A stretch of 64,000 bases of DNA from Myotis daubentonii (taxonomy: Eukaryota; Chordata; Mammalia; Chiroptera; Vespertilionidae): positions 71,693,754 through 71,757,753 of the forward strand of contig NC_081847.1 in NCBI RefSeq assembly GCF_963259705.1, written 5' to 3'. Numbering within the stretch: position 1 is the first letter of the stretch; each line of letters begins with the position of its first letter. Shown piece by piece: positions 55,241 to 64,000 of this stretch. The translations under genes were made by a program, and so were the position numbers. The notes under the pieces are model-generated. The model made no database searches and was not told where the DNA came from. It saw nothing but the letters and a program-made list of their open reading frames with translations.

Positions 55241-55332
55241 TACAAAGTCCTTGAGTCTTTTTTAAAAAATAGTGTTCCTCAAGAATATACTCAAGGTTCC
55301 ATGGATGTTTGATTAAAATGTAACTTCTTTTG

Positions 55333-55575
55333 TATTAATCCTCACCCTAGCATATTTTCCCATTGATTTTTAGAGAGAGTGGAAGGGAGGGGGAGAAACA
55401 CAGAGAGAGAAACATCGATGTGAGAGAGACACATCAATGGGTTGCCTCCTGCACATGCCCCAACCAGGGCCAGGGATTGAGCCTGCAACTGAGGTACATG
55501 CCCTTGATTAGAATCAAACCTGGGACCCTTTAGTCTGCAAGCCAATGCTCTAACCACTGAGCAAATGGCTAGGGC
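55333..55575 (-). repeat. VES SINE (first of an adjacent pair)
   Basis: The minus-strand head gccctagccatttgctcagt precedes tRNA-like boxes, 'gaggcaacccattgatgtgt' and an AT-rich tail. It is older than its neighbour; several differences fall in the boxes. Confidence 0.88.
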
Positions 55576-55591
55576 TAAACTGTAACTTTTT

Positions 55592-55808
55592 TTTTAAAAT
55601 ATATTTTATTGATTTTTTACAGAGAGGAAGGGAGAGAGATAGAGAGTCAGAAACATCAATGAGAGAGAAACATCGATCAGCTGCCTCCTGCACATCCCCC
55701 ACTGGGGATGTGCCCGCAACCCAGGTACATGCCCTTGACCGGAATCGAACCTGGGACCTTTCAGTCCGCAAGCCGACGCTCTATCCACTGAGCCAAACTG
55801 GCTTTGGC
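55592..55808 (-). repeat. Young VES SINE (second of an adjacent pair)
   Basis: The minus-strand head gccaaagccagtttggctca precedes intact A box (tggctcagtgg) and B box (ggttcgattccgg), 'gaggcagctgatcgatgttt' and an AT tail. The 16-bp direct repeat taaactgtaacttttt at 55576-55591 and 55809-55824 is perfect. With 19997-20221 it is the best-preserved copy in the window. Confidence 0.95.
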
Positions 55809-55884
55809 TAAACTGTAACTTTTTAATATATTCTTAGCTCTTTAACTGGAGACAGCAGGTAGGGGCAGTTTAGAGCTGGGGTTG

Positions 55885-56180
55885 ACAGCCTCTGTAAAGG
55901 GCCAGAGAGAGTTCCTTTTTGGCTTGGTGGGCCCTTTAATGTGAGAGCAGCCATAGGCAATATGTCAATGATTGGGCATGGCTGTGTTCCAATAAAACTT
56001 TATTTATGAACACTGACATTTGAATTTTATATCATTTCCACATGTCACTATATAGTCTTCTTTTGATTAAAAATCATTGCAAAATATAAAAAACATTCTA
56101 AACTTGTGGGCCTTACAAAAATAAATGGTGGGTTCTCTCTGGCTTGCATGCCATACTGTGCAGACCACGTTATAGATGCT
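55885..56180 (+). mobile_element. Charlie-like hAT relic
   Basis: 'cctctgtaaagggccagaga', 'gagcagccataggcaatatg', 'ggctgtgttccaataaaact' and a terminal 'catgccatactgtgcagacc' follow a known mammalian hAT-Charlie-type element. Terminal repeats are worn, and the name is not fixed. Confidence 0.55.
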
Positions 56181-57231
56181 CGTTTAACAAGCTGCAGGAG
56201 ACCAACAAGGTAATTCAGCCTCCAGGGTTGATGTGTTTTCTTGAACGACTTGGGGAATAAAACAACTTCTGTCATTTCTGTGCATATTAAAATAACCAAA
56301 CCAAAACAAAACACCCAAGCCAACCACCGTTGGAAAAGAATTAAAAAAAATGGAGGTGTGACAAAAGTGAAAGTCCCCTTTCTCATCGCGGAACCCAGGA
56401 CACTACCGAGAGGTAACAGCTGGGGTCCCTGGCCTCAGGGACTCACTTCCCCACCCCTTGCCCTCCTCCCAAGAAGGCCCGACACACATCGGTGCTGCTT
56501 CGAGAACCAAGCAGGAGACAAAGGCAGATGGCTGTTCTTCCTAATATAAAGAGCTACACACGTGACATGATGAGGCGCTGCCCATGCACTTGCAGAGCTC
56601 CTCTTAGTTGAGAAACCAGGGAAGAAGGGAATGGCTGTACGTCCGAACTGACATGTGTCGGTGTTGCGCTGAAAACTGTGTGGTTCTTGATACTGGTGCG
56701 CAGGAGTCTAATGGGGACCCGTAGGCAGACCTTTCTTCTTGCCTCAGCTTCGTCGGTCTCTCTGGCCCCAAGTGGATCCCAGCTGTGCGGGGAGAAGTTA
56801 TCTGGTCCATCTGAGTCTGATGTCACTCATGTCGTCCCCCCCCCCCGCCCACTTTGCTTTTACTTTTGATTTTCTGAGAGTGGACACTGAAGTGACTCTC
56901 AGCTTCCTTTCTGTTTTCCTCAGGGAATCAAACCTGGCTATTTTGTTCTTGGGATACTGAAACACATTGAAAGCAGCGAGGGAAAATAAAAAAGCACGAG
57001 AGAGAACGCGCCCGCTGCCGCCGCTGGGATCCTCACGGGCGGTTCCTGAGTTTCCCATGGAAAGCACGTGGACGCTGAGAAGAAAGGGTATGTGGGATAT
57101 ATGCTGCATGTTTCTTTTAGAACCGGGAGGGAGGAGCCTCGGGAATTAGCTGGTCCAATGCACCCCTTTATAGATGGAGAAACCGAGGCTCAGAGAGGTG
57201 AGAGGCAGGAAAGAGGGGAGGGGTGCATGAA
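56181..57231. other. Unassigned non-coding DNA
   Basis: No gene recognised. Frames of about 100 codons overlap on both strands without motifs. A MIR core remnant is at 57165-57205 (gaaaccgaggctcagagagg). Confidence 0.4.
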
Positions 57232-57232
57232 T

Positions 57233-57272
<40 letters not shown>
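57232..57272. repeat. (GA)n microsatellite
   Basis: About 20 ga units, part of a purine-rich stretch. Confidence 0.93.
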
Positions 57273-57275
<3 letters not shown>

Positions 57276-57722
57276 CTTGGGGAGGGTGATCAGGCCTGGA
57301 GCCTGGGATGGGTGGGAGGAGGTTCTGTAGTGTGTGTGATGGATGAGAGATGAGGGGGCAGGTCAGATGGTCCTTGAATGCCCAGCTTAAGACTTGGCCT
57401 CTTCTTGGGGTTAACAAGCTACTGGAAGGTTTAGGAAGGGTGAATGTTGGATCCCATTATGCTTCAGAAAGCTCCTTCTGTGGGGGAGGGGCATGTGATG
57501 TCTTTCTGCTGGAGGCTGGGAGACGGAGGAGGCGAGGAAGGACAGACAGCAGATGTGGACGTTTGGTGGTGAGTGGAGGGAGTGAGAGGAGATAGTGGTT
57601 TAGGAGAGAGGCAGAGCCAAGGCAGGGCCTTTTGTCCAGATGGGGAGCTGAGTACATCTGGAAGGCAGCTATGCCCGCCAACACAACTGCTGAGTACATC
57701 TGAAGGGTGGAATGAAGGAATC

Positions 57723-57757
57723 TCTGTGTGTGTGTGTGTGCGCGCGCGCGTGTGTGG
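57723..57757. repeat. (TG)n(CG)n microsatellite
   Basis: tgtg units followed by cgcgcgcgcg and tgtg again. Alternating purine-pyrimidine DNA of this kind can adopt the Z form. Confidence 0.9.
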
Positions 57758-58865
57758 AGTGAAGATAGGATAAGGTCGTCCCCAGGAGGGAGACCTTGGA
57801 GATGGTGACCCAGTGCTAGGCCAGGGGGACGGGAGGACTGGGGTGGCAGGTGCTGGCTTTGACAGCTAGGGACCTAGCTTATAGTGCGAGCCCAGCCACA
57901 AAGGCCGACCTGTGACAGCCCTGCTCATGGGTGAGGCCCCTGACCATAAAGCCACTGGCCAGATGGGGACAAGCCAGAGGGGCCACCTCGGGACCCCAAG
58001 GTTTCCGGTGTGTCTCTCTCAACTCACCCTCCTCACTCCTGGAACACAGTTGGCTACTGCTGAGTGATGGTTGATGTGAGAAAGTGGAAAATGTAATGAG
58101 CAGAACGAAAAGCGCGCACGGGAGGTCTGGAAGCTTCTGCGCAGCGTCTCTGCTTTTATTCCGACTGCTCTGGCCAGGCAGGTTTCAAGTGCCGCTCCAG
58201 CCATATTTATTTCCGATCCTTTCCAATTTCTGACTATTGGTTTCCTGGCCATTAAGCTGGCCTGAAGCAGGAATCCTTTAACGTGCTTATTTATATCTCA
58301 TTGGCTACATAAGTTCCCTGGTAAGTAAGCTCTATGACTTCCAAATGTGTCAGTATGAAGGCTTAAATGGACTCATCAGTTTCTCAGCCCATCTCCCTGG
58401 AAGGTCAGTCTGGAAGCAAATTGCATCTTTGTCACCACCGATCTCACAGCCCTTCCACCACTTGCGCCTCATTTTTGAGCACTTGGACCTTAGCCTCATA
58501 GAGTTCGGTATTTGAGTCCGTTTGAGAGATCAGCGGCGAGAGGGCCTTTCTGGCTGGGAAAGCGCCTGGGGAGAACATGGAGTGCCACCAGGGCCTGACC
58601 CCGTGGGAGCTGGAGCCCAGAGCCACGGGACTGAGACACGGATGGGGGCGGGGCGGGGGGTGGATGAGTGCTCACAGGAGGATTTTACGCAGGGACATGG
58701 CCGGGTGAGGTCAGGCTTGACCCGAGGGAGATCATTTTGGCTGCATGGCGGAGGTGCGTGGAGGGAGGAGAGGCAGGCAGCAGTCTGTGTGACCAGCTCC
58801 CACAGCCCGTCAGAGCCAGCTAAGACCAGCCTCAGGGATTCAGAGCCCAGTGCAACGTGAAAACG
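57758..58865. other. Unique non-coding DNA
   Basis: No gene recognised. The 58150-58350 part is AT-rich and repeat-free and may be conserved non-coding sequence. Confidence 0.4.
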
Positions 58866-58867
58866 AG

Positions 58868-59250
58868 GAGCAACTTATTTAGCATTTCAGTACAATGGGA
58901 TATTATTCAGCTGTGTTCATCCATGTTTAGCCTCAAAAACACGCTAAGTGAGAGAGGCCAGACACAAAAGGTCACATATTGTATGGTTCCATGGTATAAA
59001 ACATCCAGAATAGGTAAATGCAGAGAGACAGAAAGTAGGTTAGTGGCTGCCATGGGCCGGGGACGGGAGGAAGGGGGATGGCTGCTTACCGGGCACGGGG
59101 CTTCCTTTAGGGAGCTGACATGGTTTTGGAACCGGATAGAGGTGGTAGTTACACAAGATCGCGAGTGCAGTAAATGCTACCAAATACACTAAGTGTACAC
59201 TTTAAGATGGTTAAATATTATGTGAGTTTTACCTCAATAAAAAAATCATA
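58868..59250 (+). repeat. L1 3'-region relic
   Basis: 'tacaatgggatattattcag', 'agagaggccagacacaaaag', 'catattgtatggttccatgg' and 'tgagttttacctcaataaaa' are the sense 3' region of an old L1. Confidence 0.75.
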
Positions 59251-59438
59251 CACACAGGTCCTGGGGATGAGGGTGTGGACATCATCTGGGGGCAGGGGGA
59301 GCATTATTCTGTCTTCGGCACCCTTCTAGAATGATGTTGAATTCCCAGCTCACTATATACAGAGCCAAATTCTACTAAAAGACTTAATTTATTGACAGGG
59401 TCTAAACGTTCTTCAATACTTTTTAGGTAAGCTTTCTG

Positions 59439-59441
<3 letters not shown>

Positions 59442-59481
<40 letters not shown>
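59442..59481. repeat. (TG)n microsatellite
   Basis: Twenty uninterrupted tg units. Confidence 0.95.
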
Positions 59482-59483
<2 letters not shown>

Positions 59484-60282
59484 AGGAAGATCCGTTGATT
59501 TGTAGTAGTAGCTACTCTAAATACAGAGTAGCTTGGACTGTTGGGTGGATGTCATGAGTTCCGTGTAGAATTCCATGTCATTAGCTACTCTCCCTACAAT
59601 TTATCTAGCCTGGAAGGAGAGAGGTGGTGAGTGTATAGAGGACTAAGGGGCTACCAGGGCAGGCTTCAAGCTCAATTATTTAGTCCAACTCTTTTATTTG
59701 ATACATCACAGAATCTGAGAATTGCAGGCAAACTCCTCTGAGCACCCCTATGATCTTCCGTCCTGACAAATACTCCCAGTGAAGGGAGCTCACTGCTGTA
59801 CTTGTCTTAACCCCAAGGGTGAAGATTTCAACGCCTGGAATGCTTTCCTTTTCCTGCACTTGAGACGTGCCTGTCTTAGGTTTATACCCACAGGTCTCGG
59901 TTCTGTCCTCTGGGGCGCACTGGTTACCCTTCTGAAGGGAGGTGAAGACAGAGAGACTGTCCCTTTTTCTTAAAATGAAACATCCCCATTATCCTGTAAG
60001 CTTCTTCACAGCCCGTCCACCCTCCCAGGCACAATGAACTTATTCACACCCCTGTTCAATCTGGTGACCAGATCTCCTCCCCCAGTGCCCCCCCCCCCCC
60101 CCCACCTGCCCTGCCATCTCCTTCCGGGTGCTGCCCCTCCTTCCTTTAGGCTGTCTCACATGGAGCCCTTCTTCTGACTCTTTACTCCTGTGGTGGGGCT
60201 GGTCACCTCCTAAGAAAAGAAAGCTCCGCCCCAGAGGCACAAGCTCTCTGACCCTCCCTGAAAGGCAGTGGGTGCGTTAGCA

Positions 60283-60430
60283 GCTGAATATGGCTACCCC
60301 CAAATGTATATGTTGAAGTCCTAACCCCAAGTACTCAGTACTGGCAGCTTGAAGTTCCCACTCTATAGAGTGGCCACAGGGTCTCACGTGCCTTCGTAGG
60401 GGTCATGTCTGCAGGGTGTGGGGTTCTGAA
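60283..60430 (+). mobile_element. MaLR LTR fragment
   Basis: 'aatgtatatgttgaagtcct' followed by aaccccaagtactcag is the MLT1-like LTR start with the first bases missing. It fades out by about 60430. Confidence 0.55.
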
Positions 60431-60602
60431 GCTCGTTATTAGCTGGATGCCTGAGCTATAGTAAAAGCAGAACAGAGTTCATCCCTTTCCAGGGTTCAGC
60501 CTAGTTGGTGTCTCAAGCCAGGAATTGATGATACAAGTTGAGAAAGGCCAGTGCAGAAAGCAAACATAGCCCACTGATTGACTGAGCTAGGTCACCGGGA
60601 GC

Positions 60603-60605
<3 letters not shown>

Positions 60606-60661
<56 letters not shown>
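60606..60661. repeat. (GA)n microsatellite
   Basis: About 28 uninterrupted ga units. Confidence 0.95.
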
Positions 60662-60664
<3 letters not shown>

Positions 60665-62218
60665 AGGAGGTGGGGGTCTGGAAGCGAGGGTCCCAGGGCG
60701 GACCCTGTCACTGACAGCTAGCTCTAGCTGCCTTCTGTTTTCAGTGCTGTGGGCTCAAACTAGTTGTCTTGGTTACAGAGCCCATTTTCTCCCAGGAGCA
60801 GAGGGCACATGTGTTAATGTCTGTTTGTGTCAAATGTAGGAGCTGTGAAGGAAAGCCAGGATTCACCCAGCTGGGGTGGGGATTTTTGACCTCGCTGAGG
60901 CAGGGTGATTTACAGGGAGGGTCAGGAAGGTGTGGGGAATGGAGTGTCTCTACCCCTTGTCCCTCTCGGGCTGTAGCTCAGCTCTGAGTCCACTTTGGGC
61001 AGCAGTGAGTACTAATGAGTCGGGTTCTGAGACTTTGGACTCTCTGGGCTGAGACTCTGCTGTTGCTGATGGGACCCCTGGGGAGGATTCTGCAGTGTTA
61101 GGCTTAACGTGAAGGTGCAGTCTGATGCACTGCCTTGTTAGCAGGTGAAACGGAGAGGCCTTGAATAGGCCCAACTTCGAGCTCCCCTTTCACTCTGCTC
61201 CCACAGCTGGGTCCCTCATCACACAACCTCCTTATCAAGGGAACCAGGTGCAGCTCCTACTTACCACTGAGGAGCAGGTTTCAGATCCCTGCCAGATTGT
61301 GCCATTATTCAAATGAGCCAATCACATCCTCTCGTGGGAACCAGGGGACACCCTGCCCTCTAGATACTACAAGGCCTGTCTCCCACAGCCCCTGGTTTTT
61401 CACTCAGTTCTGGAGTATAATGCCCATGTGGCCTGGCATGACCTGCAGTACCCTTTGTACCTGGGCTGTGAGTGTATATGATCAACAACAAAGTGCTGCC
61501 AGTTGTATCTTTCCAGTGTTGGGAATTGTGTACTTGGCCATCTAAGGTACCAGGTCCAGCCTCTGTGAGCATTGGTGGCAACTCACAAGTCCTGCTCCTC
61601 TTGTCTCCTTGGAGGCACCACATGGCTGTCTTGGTGTGCCAACATTCCTAGAGTTCAGATGCCTTCTTTCTATATTAATGAATGAATTAATGAGCAAGAG
61701 GGAGAATTGACTCTGTATAATTATGGAATTTGGCTTGATGTTCCCTGGCATTGTATATTAGTGAAAATAAAAGGCACAGCTGCTATAACAACAGACTCCA
61801 AATAACATGGCTTAAAGAACAAAGAAGTTGTTTGTCTCCCATACAATAGTCAGAGGTGACATTCTAGGTCACTAGGTAGCTCTGCTCCACACAGCTAGTC
61901 AGGAACCCTGGCTGTTTATGCCTCTGCCATCTTCTTGTGTCTTCCAAGGTCACTTTGGTTATTGCTATCTAGGCAGTAGGAGGGGAAAACATGTGCAAAT
62001 CTGGGCCATCAGGGCCATAAATTCTTTGTAAACAAGTGAGACAGAAATGGCACATGTCATGTTCACTTGTATCCCATCACTGGAATGGGCACATGGCCAT
62101 TCCTAGCCTCCAGGGAAGCTGGGAAATGCAGACCCTAGTGGGATGGCCATGTCCCAATCACAACTATGGAACAAAGGGAGAATGGACTTGGGTGGACAGC
62201 TAGCCAAGGAGCAACTTG
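60662..62218. other. Unassigned non-coding DNA
   Basis: No gene recognised. 61760-62170 ('gctgctataacaacagactc', 'aacatggcttaaagaacaaa') reads like an old LTR or other interspersed repeat, which I cannot name. Confidence 0.35.
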
Positions 62219-62226
62219 ATCTAGAT

Positions 62227-62420
62227 CAGCGGTTCTCAACCTGTGGTTCGCGACCATCAGAAAAACACATATAGCATATCAGATATTTACATTACGATTC
62301 ACAACAGTAGCAAAATTACAGTTATGAAGTAGCAACGAAAATAATTTTATGGTTTGGGGTCACCACAACATGAGGAACTGTATTAAAGGGTCGCGGCATT
62401 AGGAAGGTTGAGAACCACTG
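62227..62420 (+). mobile_element. SPIN-type non-autonomous hAT element (194 bp)
   Basis: The left end is cagcggttctcaacctgtgg with ttcgcgacc, and the right end is gtcgcggcattaggaaggtt with gagaaccactg. These match the SPIN (Space Invaders) hAT family termini. The exact 8-bp duplication atctagat is at 62219-62226 and 62421-62428. The interior includes 'attacgattcacaacagtag' and 'acagttatgaagtagcaacg', as in non-autonomous SPIN copies. SPINs are known to have moved horizontally among tetrapods, and vesper bats are among the invaded lineages. Confidence 0.93.
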
Positions 62421-62439
62421 ATCTAGATGAAGGACACAG

Positions 62440-62640
62440 GGCTGGGAGTCAGAAGATACTGGTTCAAGTCCTGGCTCCCCCCAACCCCCTCCACCTTGCT
62501 AGTTGTGTGCTCTTGGGCAGGAACCTTTCCACTCTGAGCTTCACCTTTCCCGCCTGCAGCCCTGTTTACCTCACGGAGTTGTCCAGAGGATTAAAATGAG
62601 AAGGCATGCACTCTATTGTTGGCATGCAGAAGATGCACTG
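62440..62640 (-). repeat. MIR SINE
   Basis: 'tggttcaagtcctggctccc', 'cttgctagttgtgtgctctt' and 'ctcacggagttgtccagagg' give a reverse-orientation MIR. Confidence 0.7.
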
Positions 62641-63584
62641 ATGTTCTTGGCCTTAACATTCTGTGCCCTGAGGGCAGGGGGCTCTTGTCTTAATACCTTT
62701 GTTGCCTGCAATGCCCCTCTTCACAACATTGGCTGTTTACTAAGAACCAGAGAATCACTGGGGACTGAGGTGGGGGTGCTCAGGGCTCTGCAGGCAGCAT
62801 ATCCTCTGGGAGTGCCTACCTCCACCCACAGCTTTAGGAATTCCCTTCCTCTTCAGGTGAAAAAATGGAAAGGACTTAGATTTGAGTATATGCAATGGAG
62901 GAAAGGAGGAGTTCGACAGGCAAGCATCAGAGCTAGGATTTTCAACCTTGGGCCCATGAATATTTGGAGGATGTATGTCTGGACATTGGGGTTGTGAACT
63001 CCTTGGAAGTGCAGTGCAAAAGTTTGTGAGTGTGGTGCACATCCTCTAGGGAAGACATTCTGTCAGTTACCAGCATCTCAAAGGGGTTCTTGATGAAGGA
63101 AGGCTGAGAGGCTTCTGAAGATAGACAATCTCAATCAACACGCTATGACAAAGGACAGTGACCAACTGGTATATAGTTAGAGAAAGCAACTCTGAAGCTG
63201 AGGGGACAGGAAACACATTTTATGAGAAGGGTATGTAGAGGGACATTGGGCTGTTTAGTTTGGAGGCGAGAGGTTGGAGTGTCATGGTAGCACACAAATG
63301 TGGTCATCAGATTTCTGTAGGGAAGAATAGCAGGTGCTGTTGGTACTTTGCCCACATGCCCTACATGTGAGGTTCTTGAGTGCACTGCTGGCTTCCAATG
63401 GCAAGTCCTGCAACTCTGCTCCAGGGTCTTCTCTGGCTGCAGGAGCTCACTGGGGCATGGGCAGATTGGAATACTGGGGAATTTATACCCCAGGGAGCAA
63501 CACTCAACCAATGCTCTATGGAAATGGGTGGGTGGAACCTTAGTCTCCTCACCCCTTGGGTGGGATAACTCAAGGAATGTTCTG
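62641..63584. other. Unassigned non-coding DNA
   Basis: A plus-strand frame of 164 codons (62503-62997) begins in the MIR and shows no recognisable motif. No gene is called. Confidence 0.4.
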
Positions 63585-63910
63585 GATCAGCACTGACCAA
63601 TAGAAATATAATGTGGGCCATAACCATGAGTCACATATGTACTTTTAAATTAATGTTACAAAGAAACAGGCGAAATCAAGTTTAATACTATATTTTAATT
63701 CAATATATAAAAATATTGTCATTTTAATACATAATCAATATAAAAATCATTAACGAAAAAGTTTACTTTTTAAAAAGATATACAATCTTCAAAATCTGGA
63801 ATGTATTTTGCTTTACTCTACATCTCAATTTGAACTAGCCAAAGCTTTAAGTACTTAATAGCCCCTGGTGGCTAGCGGCAGCTGTATTGGCCAGCACAGT
63901 TCTACTAGTA
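63585..63910 (+). mobile_element. DNA-transposon relic (related to 11385-11725)
   Basis: 'gaccaatagaaatataatgt', 'acaaagaaacaggcgaaatc', 'taatacataatcaatataaa', 'ctacatctcaatttgaacta' and 'ggctagcggcagctgtattg' are the same ordered blocks as in the 11.4-kb copy. It is an old DNA element; family uncertain. Confidence 0.55.
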
Positions 63911-64000
63911 TATCATCTCCCAGATGTTCCCGGAGGGATTAAGCTACAATTGCTCACAGTGGTAGCATGCTTATTAATGCCTCTCCTCCCACACCCGTAT

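Overview
The window is vertebrate, mammalian nuclear DNA and most probably comes from a vespertilionid (vesper) bat. The evidence is the repeat content. It holds many tRNA-derived SINEs of the bat VES type, several short non-autonomous Helitrons (5' end TC-CTATATAATAAAAG, 3' hairpin followed by CTAG), short hAT elements with 8-bp target duplications including one SPIN-type element, a Tc1/mariner-like MITE and a very young class II endogenous retrovirus. Older pan-mammalian repeats (MIR, L2, MaLR/MLT1 LTRs, MER5/MER20-like hATs, L1 3' ends) form the background. This combination of recently active DNA transposons and Helitrons in a mammal is known from vesper bats.

I find no protein-coding host gene. 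None of the long open frames looks like a conserved protein. The largest lie in a minisatellite (53.5-54.7 kb), in GC-rich Helitron sequence (12.1-13.0 kb) or in old LINE/LTR relics. The window is best read as intergenic or deep intronic DNA. No rRNA, tRNA gene or CRISPR array is visible; the tRNA-like boxes belong to SINEs.

Layout: 0-0.34 kb is a Helitron cut by the window edge, followed by a VES SINE. At 1.5-2.2 kb there is a mariner-like MITE and an MLT1 LTR; at 3.7-5.3 kb a hAT MITE and two adjacent VES SINEs. The 5.3-11.9 kb segment is mostly unique DNA with MIR/L2 fragments. At 12.0-14.6 kb an L1 relic carries two Helitrons, one of 1.69 kb with an internal inverted repeat. The 17-26 kb segment has MaLR LTR pieces, VES SINEs, a minus-strand Helitron, and MER5- and MER20-like elements. 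At 28.2-28.9 kb a hAT MITE sits inside the first 8 bp of a Helitron. At 32.6-34.2 kb lie VES SINEs and an L1 split by a Helitron, then a (TCC)n tract. At 41.5-43.5 kb is a 1,973-bp non-autonomous provirus with two 572-bp LTRs that are identical by eye, a 6-bp target duplication, a tRNA-Lys3-type primer site and a short internal region built largely from tandem duplications. At 47.9 kb is a second copy of the 3.7-kb hAT, inverted. At 53.66-54.48 kb is a 29-bp-period minisatellite; at 55.3-55.8 kb two adjacent VES SINEs; at 62.2 kb a SPIN-type element.

No genes act together here. What can be read is insertion history: old L1, L2, MIR and MaLR first, then Helitrons into L1s, a hAT into a Helitron, VES insertions with clean 16-17 bp duplications, and the provirus as probably the youngest insertion.
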